5,760 bases of DNA from Deltaproteobacteria bacterium (GCA_015233285.1 JADFYA010000245.1:1-5760), one strand, 5' to 3'. Positions 1 through 5,760 are shown, counted from the stretch's first letter. Notes: generated by a model not told the origin, from the sequence alone. A program made the numbers and translations.

Positions 1-59
1 GGAATTGCCGGCGATTTTATGTGACCATTAAATGGTATTTTATATAGTCGCCGCCCCTA

Positions 60-78
60 CCCAGGGCGCTGCCCTGGG
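60..78. repeat. Perfect 8-bp stem hairpin, 3-nt loop
   Basis: CCCAGGGC (60-67) and GCCCTGGG (71-78) are exact reverse complements separated by GCT. This is the left hairpin in the core of the repeat block. No T-run follows on the + strand (next bases CTAACC), and none suitable lies on the other strand, so it does not look like an intrinsic terminator. Confidence 0.75.
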
Positions 79-90
79 CTAACCTAGTGC

Positions 91-103
91 GCCCCGTTGG
101 GGC
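91..103. repeat. 5-bp GC stem hairpin, 3-nt loop
   Basis: GCCCC (91-95) and GGGGC (99-103) pair around GTT. It lies 12 nt after the first hairpin, and together they form a two-hairpin core. It is followed by TTAAGCGG rather than a U-tract, so a terminator role is unlikely. Confidence 0.6.
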
Positions 104-148
104 TTAAGCGGAATGGTCTATTTTATAAAAATTCGCCGGATGCCCGGT

Positions 149-225
149 CAACAAGTAACATGCAACAAGTAACCAGCAACAAGTAACCAGCAACAAGTAA
201 CCAGCAACAAGTAACCAGCAACCAG
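149..225. repeat. Heptamer-based tandem array, 11 x 7 bp
   Basis: A 14-bp unit, CAACAAGTAACCAG, is present in four perfect copies (163-218). They are preceded by one variant ending CATG (149-162) and followed by a half unit, CAACCAG (219-225). Each 14-mer is itself two related 7-mers, CAACAAG and TAACCAG, so the array is eleven heptamers of consensus YAACMAG with no gaps. One isolated TAACCAG copy lies out of register at 253-259. The array sits between the palindromic block and the gspC leader and is non-coding. It resembles the short tandem heptamer repeats (STRR) known from cyanobacteria in format only, not in sequence. Confidence 0.9.
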
Positions 226-342
226 TATATCAACTCTAATTAAAGATAATTTTAACCAGTTATTGCCTCCATCAATAAATTGTGTTATGGCATTATCTTA
301 ATAATTACAAAATCAACCTCCCGGTTAGCCCTGGATGACGAC
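226..342 (+). promoter_or_regulatory. AT-rich leader of gspC, presumed promoter region
   Basis: These 117 bp are much richer in A+T than the genes that follow and hold no credible gene. A promoter for the operon is expected here because gspC is the first gene after about 340 non-coding bases. The only sigma70-like pair I can lay out is TTGCCT (263-268), a 17-nt spacer, then TATGGC (286-291), which matches poorly at the -10 site. GATAAT (245-250) is a better -10 match but has no -35 box at the right distance. The promoter position is therefore unresolved. Confidence 0.25.
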
Positions 343-1239
343 ATGTTACTTCTTAAACGCCACTTTTGGATCATCAACCTCATCTTGGTCTCCGCATTTG
401 TCTGGACTTTGTCCGGCTTGACTATGACGATGGTGGAACGAAAACTCAGAGTCCCGCTTAAGACGACCGTCTTCTCGGACAACTCCGTCCAAAGACCGGC
501 CGCTCCCGTCAAGCCTTTGTCATATTATCAGAACATAATAAACGACAATATTTTTGATCCCGGCACCCGCCATGAACCTGCCCCTCCGCCCAGTCCGGTC
601 AAAGCCGGCGATAAATCCGTGAACGGCCAGGTCCAGGCCTCGCCTCTTCCGTATAAGCTCATCGGCACCGTGTTCAGCGTCCGTCAGAATCGCTGTTTTG
701 CTGTTTTAATCGACTTGACCAAAAAGACTCAAGATTTATACCGAATCAACGACAAACTGGCTGATGCCGTGGTTACGGCCATCTATGTCGACCGCGTGGT
801 CCTTAAACGAAATGGCCAGGACGAGGCGATCTACCTTGATGAAACCAAGGACAAACAGATGCTGCCGGCCGGCCCCGGCCCCGCCAAGAGCAAACAAATA
901 GTCGAGCAAGTCTCGTCGGACAAATACATTCTCGACCGGGAAGAGGTCAATAAGGCCATTACCAACGTAAATCAATTTATGACCGAGCTTAGAGTCAGAC
1001 CGCATTTCTCGGGCGGTCAACCGGACGGATTCTACGTCAGCGACATCAAGCAAGGGAGCCTGATCGAAAAACTGGGGGTCAAGAACGGTGACGTGATCAA
1101 GAAAGTAAACGGCATGTCCATGACCAAACCCGAAGAGGCCTTTGCCGCCTATCAACAACTCCAAAATGAATCCGCCATTCAACTGGAACTGGAGCGCGCC
1201 GGCCAAGGGAAATCATTTCTTTACGAGATAAGACAATAG
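343..1239 (+). CDS. gspC: T2SS inner-membrane protein GspC (HR and PDZ domains)
   Basis: GspC is a bitopic inner-membrane component of the type II secretion system. It links the inner-membrane platform to the secretin and takes part in substrate recognition. With the ATG at 343 the protein is 298 aa, normal for the family: short cytoplasmic N-terminus with basic residues, one membrane segment (about 9-29), a homology region (HR) domain from the SYYQNIINDNIF motif (60-71) through about 165 with a Pro-rich insert near 79-85, a linker containing YILDREEVNKAI (195-206), and a C-terminal PDZ domain (about 219-297) with a typical GVKNGDVIKKVNG segment (245-257). The reading frame stays open upstream to a TTG at 280, but that would add 21 residues before the usual short N-terminus; the ATG at 343 has GGA 7-9 nt upstream. 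It precedes the ATPase, TPR and gspD genes on the same strand. Identification is firm; the start is probable. Confidence 0.9.
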   Translation: MLLLKRHFWIINLILVSAFVWTLSGLTMTMVERKLRVPLKTTVFSDNSVQRPAAPVKPLSYYQNIINDNIFDPGTRHEPAPPPSPVKAGDKSVNGQVQASPLPYKLIGTVFSVRQNRCFAVLIDLTKKTQDLYRINDKLADAVVTAIYVDRVVLKRNGQDEAIYLDETKDKQMLPAGPGPAKSKQIVEQVSSDKYILDREEVNKAITNVNQFMTELRVRPHFSGGQPDGFYVSDIKQGSLIEKLGVKNGDVIKKVNGMSMTKPEEAFAAYQQLQNESAIQLELERAGQGKSFLYEIRQ

Positions 1240-1257
1240 CCGCCGGCATTTCCCCTA

Positions 1258-1276
1258 TCGGGCGGGGGCGGCCCGA
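1258..1276 (+). other. GC-rich hairpin in the gspC-ATPase gap
   Basis: TCGGGC (1258-1263) pairs with GCCCGA (1271-1276) around a G-rich 7-nt loop, in the 51-bp gap between gspC and the ATPase gene. No T-run follows, so it is not a standard terminator. It ends 14 nt before the ATPase start codon and could affect translation initiation or mRNA stability; that role is speculative. Confidence 0.35.
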
Positions 1277-1290
1277 CAGCCAGAGACATT

Positions 1291-3063
1291 ATGTACTCTT
1301 CGTACTTCGGCCTGAAAGAAAAACCGTTTAACCTGCCTCCCGACCCCAGCTTTCTTTTTTTGGCCAGGGGGCATCGGGAGGCCCTGGACCATTTGTTATA
1401 CGGGGTTACGGAGAAAAAGGGATTTATTGCCATTACCGGGGATATCGGTTGCGGCAAGACAACCCTCTGCCGGGTTTTTTTAGAAAAGATCGACGGCCTG
1501 GCCAAAACCGCGTTGATTTTCAATTCATTTCTTTCCGACTTTGAGTTGTTGCGGGCCATCAACGAAGAATTCGGGCTGCCGGCCCAAGGTGAAACCAGAA
1601 AAGATCTGATTGATCAATTGAACCGGTTTTTGCTCGACGAACTGGCTTCCGCCGGCAATGCCGTCTTGATCATTGATGAATCTCAAAACCTGGCTCCCGA
1701 CGTCTTGGAACAAATCCGGATGCTGTCCAACTTGGAGGCGAATAACCAAAAGCTTATCCAAATCGTCTTGGTCGGGCAACCAGAGCTGCAAGATATTCTG
1801 TCTTTACCCGGATTGCGGCAGTTGAATGAGCGCATCACCGTCCGGTGTCACTTACCGGCCATGACCGTGGCCGAGACCGAACGATATCTGTATCACCGGC
1901 TTAACGTGGCTGGGGATCAGGGAGCGATCATCTTCACGCCCCAGGCCATTAAGGCTATCTACAGTTATTCCAAGGGGATCCCCCGGCGGATCAACGCCAT
2001 TGCCGACCGGTCGCTGCTCATCGCCTACGTCAACGAGTCCTTTAAAATCACTGATAAATTTGTCGCCAATGCCCGCCGGGAGATCGAAACCGGGACACCG
2101 CTGCGGTCCCGGGCCGCCCAGCGCAGCATCATCCCAATTGACCGCAGACCACGGCCTGGTTTTAAAACCAGGTTAGTCGCGGTCATAGCCGGGTTGACGG
2201 CCCTGATCATCTTAGGGGTGCTTGTTTACCGAGGCTACCATCCAGGCAGCCGGGTAATCGGGGCATCGCCGCAGCCGGCGTCTCGTCCGACTCCCGCGGC
2301 GGTTGCGTCTTCAATGCCGACCGCTCATCCATCGACACCGGGCCCTGCCGCCTCCGCTCCATCTAAGCCGCTCCCCCCTACGTCGGATTTCCAACCAGGA
2401 GCACCGTCCGTCCCGGATTCCGGGTCGCCCGGGGCCGATGGGAACATTCAAACCGGCGTGGATCCGGCAGTCCAGTTTCCCTTAAAATCCGGCGGACGGG
2501 CTTTTTCCGATTTCCTAATCCTGGCCGGGCAGCCTCCCTTGCCTCCCACCTCACCGGGTCTGGATGGAGATAAAGATGCCATTGCAAGTCTGGCTCGGGC
2601 CCGGGGATTGACCCCGACCGCCACGACTGCTGGATTAGACTTGCTGAGTAGATTTACTCAACCATACATTTTGGTCTTCTCCTTGCCCGATGGACGGCAG
2701 GCCTTCCTGGCTGCCAAAACGCTTCCGGGCGGTCAATTGGCTGTAGTTGAAAATTATCATAAAATTAAGACAGTTCCAGTAAGATGGATTGACCGGGCCT
2801 GGTTTGGTCGGGTAATCTTATTTCTGGCCGATAAAGACAGCTCAGGAATCCGTTTCGGGGTCGGGATGCAGGGCGAAATTATCAATCAATTCCAAAAGCA
2901 ATTGAGCCAACTCGGTTATCTTAAAGCCCCTCCCACCGGTCAGTTCGACCAGCTCACCGAAGCTGCGGTGAAACGATTTCAGCGTGACCACCGTCTTGAG
3001 GTGGATGGACGGATCGGCCCGTTAACCAGGGCCATGCTGTTCCAATTAACGGGAAACATTTAG
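1291..3063 (+). CDS. gspA: ExeA/GspA-type AAA ATPase with degenerate C39-like and peptidoglycan-binding domains
   Basis: ExeA/GspA proteins are inner-membrane ATPases that, with GspB/ExeB, bind peptidoglycan and promote insertion and multimerisation of the T2SS secretin. This 590-aa protein starts with the family signature YFGLKEKPFNLPPDPSFLF (5-23). The ATPase domain has Walker A GDIGCGKTT (50-58), Walker B AVLIIDES (124-131), a sensor-like LVGQPEL (160-166) and a GIPRRIN motif (229-235). One membrane segment lies at about 295-313, then a Pro/Ala/Ser-rich linker (about 318-400). Residues about 403-515 match the C39-peptidase-like region of ExeA proteins, including IDRAWFG (500-506), but contain no cysteine, so no catalysis is expected. 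A PG_binding_1 domain ends the protein (about 526-587), with GYL (542-544), AAVKRFQRDH (558-567) and VDGRIGPLT (571-579). The ATG at 1291 has a weak AGAG ribosome site. The next gene begins at once after the stop codon. Identification is strong; the symbol follows the gspA/exeA convention. Confidence 0.88.
   Translation: MYSSYFGLKEKPFNLPPDPSFLFLARGHREALDHLLYGVTEKKGFIAITGDIGCGKTTLCRVFLEKIDGLAKTALIFNSFLSDFELLRAINEEFGLPAQGETRKDLIDQLNRFLLDELASAGNAVLIIDESQNLAPDVLEQIRMLSNLEANNQKLIQIVLVGQPELQDILSLPGLRQLNERITVRCHLPAMTVAETERYLYHRLNVAGDQGAIIFTPQAIKAIYSYSKGIPRRINAIADRSLLIAYVNESFKITDKFVANARREIETGTPLRSRAAQRSIIPIDRRPRPGFKTRLVAVIAGLTALIILGVLVYRGYHPGSRVIGASPQPASRPTPAAVASSMPTAHPSTPGPAASAPSKPLPPTSDFQPGAPSVPDSGSPGADGNIQTGVDPAVQFPLKSGGRAFSDFLILAGQPPLPPTSPGLDGDKDAIASLARARGLTPTATTAGLDLLSRFTQPYILVFSLPDGRQAFLAAKTLPGGQLAVVENYHKIKTVPVRWIDRAWFGRVILFLADKDSSGIRFGVGMQGEIINQFQKQLSQLGYLKAPPTGQFDQLTEAAVKRFQRDHRLEVDGRIGPLTRAMLFQLTGNI
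2155..2172. repeat. 18-bp perfect palindrome inside the ATPase gene
   Basis: CCTGGTTTT followed by AAAACCAGG is an exact uninterrupted palindrome. It encodes the basic stretch just before the membrane segment, between the ATPase domain and the periplasmic part. It may simply be chance sequence, or a hairpin or protein-binding site within the coding region. Confidence 0.5.
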
Positions 3064-3066
3064 ATG
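3051..3066 (+). promoter_or_regulatory. Ribosome site and stop/start junction between ATPase and TPR genes
   Basis: The ATPase stop TAG (3061-3063) is followed directly by the ATG (3064-3066) of the next gene, with zero spacing. A GGGA element (3051-3054) within the ATPase coding end sits 9 nt before the ATG. This arrangement is typical of translational coupling and suggests that the two proteins are made in linked amounts. Confidence 0.6.
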
Positions 3067-4275
3067 AGTTCAATTAATGACGCCTTGACTAAGGCGCGCA
3101 AAGCAAAAGACACGGCGGATAACAGCTATGCGCCGCCCCTGACTCGCGTTTCGGATGAGGCTAATCCCGTTAGACGGAAGGGCTCCATTCTGATCTTGGG
3201 AACGGTTCTGGGGTTGGGGGTGGTCGCCCTGGGCATTGTCCGGTATGGGTCTCATCTGCCGTTGGATTACTTAAATTTCTGGAGACCGGTCCAGACGTCC
3301 CGGACATCTCCCGTGGCCCAGGTTGCGATCCCGGCTAAGACACCAGCCGCCCCATCTCCTTCACCTTCGGCTTCCAACGCGGCAGGTCCAGACCAGGCAC
3401 CTGGTTCGGTGGAGTCCGATGGTTCACAGATGGTCGCATCGGCCCCGGAAAAGCAGGGTCCCGTTCCTCCGGCCGGTCAATCCCAAGAAAGCGCGTACGA
3501 ATCGGCTCCAACATTACCAGGGCGGGGCTTATCCACCAGCAATCAAGTTCCGGCCGGCGGAGGCACCGCCATTGACAGCAAGGCTAATCTCCCCGCTTCC
3601 ACCGTCCCAGACGCGACCGGCCATGAACCCGCCAAACGTGACACCAGGCCTGAGCCGGCAATTAAAACCGGGCCCGTATCCGGGGCTTCTCCTGACGCCA
3701 CACCGCCGGCTGATCACCCGGCCGCAACACCCGGTGGAAAACCCGTTGCACCTTCAACTCCACGTTCCGCCGTGCCCGCAGGCACACAACTTTACAACAA
3801 GGCCCTGGACCTGGAGGCAAGGGGCGAAACCCGCCAGGCTCAGGTCCTGTACCGGCAGGCCGTCGCGGTGGATCCAACGCTGCACCAGGCCCTGGTCAAT
3901 CTGGCCAACCTGGTCTTCGTAAACCAGCATGACCAACACCAGGCCATCGAACTATACCGCCGGGCCCTGAAGTTGGAATCCAATAATCCGCGGGTTCACA
4001 ATAACCTTGGAATTGTCTATCTTAAGCAAGGGGATATCGATGCGGCCAAGATGGAATTCGATCAGGCCATCACCCTAAATCCAGGCTATGCCGACGCCTA
4101 CTACAATTCCGCCTGCCTGGCGGTGCAACAGAGCGACCTCCGGGAGGGGATGTCTTTGCTCCAAAAAGCCGCCTCCCTGGATCCCGAAGTAGCCAAATCG
4201 GCCCGAAATGATCCCGACCTGAAAAAACTGAGGGACTTACCCGAATTCAAGACCGTCGTCAATCCAACCCGATAA
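3064..4275 (+). CDS. Membrane-anchored TPR protein with GspB-like N-terminus, T2SS accessory
   Basis: This is a 403-aa protein with no classical gene name that I can assign. The N-terminus MSSINDALTKARKAKD resembles the cytoplasmic start of GspB/ExeB proteins (MSxxxDALxKAxxxR type). One membrane segment follows (about 41-59), then a Pro/Ala/Ser/Gly-rich linker of about 155 residues (80-236), and a C-terminal array of about four TPR repeats: 240-272, 273-308, 309-342 (the clearest, with NNLGIVYLKQGDIDAAKMEF) and 343-376. A closing DPDLKKLRDLPEF motif (383-395) is common after TPR arrays. Predicted topology is N-in, with the TPRs in the periplasm. Its start abuts the ATPase stop codon and gspD follows after 13 nt, so it is almost certainly part of the same operon. 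I infer a GspB-like partner of the ATPase whose TPRs may bind the secretin or another envelope protein. The TPR assignment is firm; the function is not. Confidence 0.8.
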   Translation: MSSINDALTKARKAKDTADNSYAPPLTRVSDEANPVRRKGSILILGTVLGLGVVALGIVRYGSHLPLDYLNFWRPVQTSRTSPVAQVAIPAKTPAAPSPSPSASNAAGPDQAPGSVESDGSQMVASAPEKQGPVPPAGQSQESAYESAPTLPGRGLSTSNQVPAGGGTAIDSKANLPASTVPDATGHEPAKRDTRPEPAIKTGPVSGASPDATPPADHPAATPGGKPVAPSTPRSAVPAGTQLYNKALDLEARGETRQAQVLYRQAVAVDPTLHQALVNLANLVFVNQHDQHQAIELYRRALKLESNNPRVHNNLGIVYLKQGDIDAAKMEFDQAITLNPGYADAYYNSACLAVQQSDLREGMSLLQKAASLDPEVAKSARNDPDLKKLRDLPEFKTVVNPTR

Positions 4276-4280
4276 CCGTC

Positions 4281-4286
4281 GAGGGG
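4281..4286 (+). promoter_or_regulatory. Ribosome binding site of gspD
   Basis: GAGGGG lies just upstream of the ATG at 4289, in the 13-nt gap after the TPR gene stop codon. The AGG core (4282-4284) is 4 nt from the ATG, a little short but acceptable. It is the best ribosome site in the window and supports this start for gspD. Confidence 0.55.
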
Positions 4287-4288
4287 AT

Positions 4289-5760
4289 ATGAACATCAAC
4301 ATCTTAGTAAGTTTAATCGTTGCCTTGGTCATCTTTCAAGGATTTTCTCCTTTGCCGGACGCGACAGCGGCCAGAATGACTAAAGAGGCCAAGATCCCCG
4401 ATTCCGAAACCTCCGGCCAGGCCGGCACGACTGATGCCCCAGGCGCCTTCAAAAGTTCGGCCGGGAAACAAGACTCTATGATCACCATGGACTTCAACAA
4501 TGTGGATATCCGGCTCCTGGTTAAGTTCATCAGTAAAATCACCGGCAAAAACTTCGTCCTGGATAACAACGTCAAAGGTGAAGTGACCATTGTCTCCCCG
4601 ACTAAAATCACCGTGGAAGAAGCCTACCGGGTATTTCTATCCGTTCTGGAAGTTAATGGATTTACCACCCTCCCGGCGGGCGGCGCCATCAAGATAGTCG
4701 CGGCTCGGGAAGCCCGGGAAAAGGACGTGGAGATCCGAACCCGGGACCATGGCCGGGCCGGTGAAGAAGACCGGATGATCACCCAGATCATTCCCTTGAA
4801 GCATACTGATGCCGAAGAAATCAAGAACCGGCTGGCCTCGCTCATCTCCCGGAACAGCTCTATTCTCTCCTATCCCCCGACCAATACGGTCATTGTGACC
4901 GATTATGCCTCCAATATCCGCCGTATCCTGGGCATTATCAAAGAAATCGACGTGGCCGGATTTGAATACGTATTAACCGTCATCCACCTGAAGCACGGGG
5001 AGTCCAAAGATATCGCCAAAGAGGTCAAGGAGGTGGCCGAACGGGGCATCAAGTCGGCCGGCAGTGTTTTTCGCGGCGCGACCCCAGCCGGCCAGACCAC
5101 CTCGGTCCGGGTGATCGCGGACGAACGGACAAATTCCGTCATTATTATGGCCCCGCCTCAAGATACGCAAAGTTTAAAGGACCTGGTGGAAAGCCTGGAC
5201 GCGAAAACGCCCAGGGGCCGGTCCAATATTCACGTGTTCTACCTTAAAAATGCAGTGGCCGAAGATATCGCCAAGGTTATAGCCGACTTGCCTGGAAAAG
5301 GCGAAGACCCCAAGAAAGCCAAGCCTCCGGTCATCTCCAAAGACGTCAAAGTCACCCCGGATAAGGCCACCAACTCGCTGGTTATTACCGCAACGCCGGA
5401 AGAATACGCCACCCTGTCCGAGGTTATCGGCAAGTTGGATATTCCCCGGTCCATGGTCTATGTGGAATGTCTGATCGTGGAGGTGAGCACTGATAAGAAC
5501 CTCCAGTTGGGAGTGGAGTGGCTGGTGGGGAATGACTATAATGCCGGCGGGGGTAAAGGCTACTGGTTCGGCGGTTCCACGGCCGGTTCAACCGGGGCCA
5601 TGGGCAGCCTCTTGGGCAATCTGGAATCAACCACCCCCAGTTTTCAGGCCCCGGCCGGGTTCGCCCTGGGGGTGCTGGGTAAGACCATCACCTACGGCGG
5701 AGTGACTTTCCCGTCATTGGGCGCCCTGGTTCAAGCAAACCAAAGCGACACGGATTTCAA
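4289..5760 (+). CDS. gspD: T2SS secretin GspD, N-terminal part (runs off window)
   Basis: GspD forms the outer-membrane channel of the type II secretion system. The frame is open from ATG 4289 to the window end (490 full codons, no stop); family members are usually about 650-750 aa, so the pore-forming C-terminus lies outside. A signal peptide covers about 1-27 (hydrophobic 4-19, likely cleavage near DATA/A) and has no lipobox cysteine. After a linker (28-62) come N0 (about 64-138, with FNNVDIRLLVKFISKITGKN), N1 (about 161-222, with the PPTNTVIVTDYASNIRRI segment), N2 (about 225-307, ending near ADERTNSVIIMA and DLVESLD) and N3 (about 313-386, with a Lys/Pro-rich loop at 337-350 and DKATNSLVITATPEEY). 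The secretin domain begins about 389 (MVYVECLIVEV), followed by a Gly/Ser-rich stretch (419-445). N0 is the known contact for the GspC HR domain encoded upstream. Annotation is firm but partial. Confidence 0.93.
   Translation, partial: MNINILVSLIVALVIFQGFSPLPDATAARMTKEAKIPDSETSGQAGTTDAPGAFKSSAGKQDSMITMDFNNVDIRLLVKFISKITGKNFVLDNNVKGEVTIVSPTKITVEEAYRVFLSVLEVNGFTTLPAGGAIKIVAAREAREKDVEIRTRDHGRAGEEDRMITQIIPLKHTDAEEIKNRLASLISRNSSILSYPPTNTVIVTDYASNIRRILGIIKEIDVAGFEYVLTVIHLKHGESKDIAKEVKEVAERGIKSAGSVFRGATPAGQTTSVRVIADERTNSVIIMAPPQDTQSLKDLVESLDAKTPRGRSNIHVFYLKNAVAEDIAKVIADLPGKGEDPKKAKPPVISKDVKVTPDKATNSLVITATPEEYATLSEVIGKLDIPRSMVYVECLIVEVSTDKNLQLGVEWLVGNDYNAGGGKGYWFGGSTAGSTGAMGSLLGNLESTTPSFQAPAGFALGVLGKTITYGGVTFPSLGALVQANQSDTDF

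Larger units (their letters stand above)
8..139. repeat. Compact composite palindromic repeat block (REP/MITE-like)
   Basis: A motif of the form AATGGT, an AT-rich stretch, then TCGCCG occurs three times. Two copies are direct: 31-53 and 112-139. One is inverted: 8-29, reading CCGGCGATTTTAT then GACCATT on the + strand. The inverted and first direct copies meet head to head at the palindrome ACCATT-A-AATGGT (24-36). The outer arms 8-29 and 112-139 therefore form an imperfect terminal inverted repeat around a core with two hairpins. Small size, nested symmetry and no coding potential resemble REP/BIME or MITE-type elements, but no transposase or target-site duplication is visible. The element class is inference. 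Confidence 0.55.

Noticed and set aside
60..103. Intrinsic terminator for a gene to the left of the window
   Set aside because: The stems are strong, but neither is followed by a run of T on the + strand, and the surrounding symmetry is better explained by a repeat element.
149..225. CRISPR array
   Set aside because: The units are 7 or 14 bp, directly adjacent, with no spacers between them, and no cas gene is visible; this is a simple tandem repeat.
736..1206. A 156-codon open frame on the - strand opposite gspC
   Set aside because: It lies wholly within the well-supported gspC gene and its translation shows no recognisable domain; it is an antisense shadow.
2645..2660. TGAGTA-GATT-TACTCA hairpin inside the ATPase gene
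   Set aside because: It has a six-base stem within coding sequence with no special position; such stems are expected by chance.
3323..3922. A 199-codon open frame in another + frame inside the TPR gene
   Set aside because: It begins with TTG without a clear ribosome site, encodes a Pro/Arg/His-rich low-complexity product, and overlies the Pro/Ala-rich linker, where GC-rich codons keep other frames open. The TPR frame has clear domains.
5583..5595. CCGGTT-C-AACCGG palindrome in gspD
   Set aside because: It is short, in a GC-rich Gly/Ser-coding stretch, and has no positional significance that I can see.
4289..5760. Type IV pilus secretin PilQ instead of GspD
   Set aside because: The N0-N1-N2-N3 order without an AMIN domain, and the gspC gene with HR and PDZ domains upstream, point to a T2SS secretin.

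Overview
The window carries the front part of a type II secretion system (T2SS) locus, all on the + strand: gspC, an exeA/gspA-type ATPase gene, a gene for a membrane-anchored TPR protein, and the first ~490 codons of the secretin gene gspD, which runs off the right edge. Base composition is mixed: moderately GC-rich coding sequence and an AT-rich leader. A peptidoglycan-binding ExeA-like ATPase and a TPR protein sitting between gspC and gspD suggest a Gram-negative bacterium of the deltaproteobacterial / Desulfobacterota type. That taxonomic guess is inference from family resemblance and gene order, not from a marker gene.

Layout. Bases 1-342 contain no gene I can support. They hold a compact palindromic repeat block (about 8-139) with two strong hairpins in its core, a 77-bp array of eleven 7-bp units (149-225), and an AT-rich leader that should contain the promoter for gspC. 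gspC follows (343-1239), then a 51-bp gap with a GC-rich hairpin, the ATPase gene (1291-3063), the TPR gene (3064-4275), whose ATG directly follows the ATPase stop codon, and gspD (4289-5760, incomplete).

How the genes work together. GspC is the inner-membrane clamp whose HR domain contacts the N0 domain of the secretin GspD; both partner domains are visible here. ExeA-type ATPases bind peptidoglycan and, with the small membrane protein GspB/ExeB, help the secretin multimerise through the cell wall. The TPR protein starts with a GspB-like cytoplasmic N-terminus and a single membrane segment, but its periplasmic part is a long Pro/Ala/Ser linker ending in TPR repeats. I infer that it takes the GspB place beside the ATPase, perhaps combining it with a TPR secretin-assembly function. 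This protein and the repeat block upstream of the operon are the most interesting things here. I see no evidence of a wholly new system; the core is a recognisable T2SS with unusual accessory architecture.
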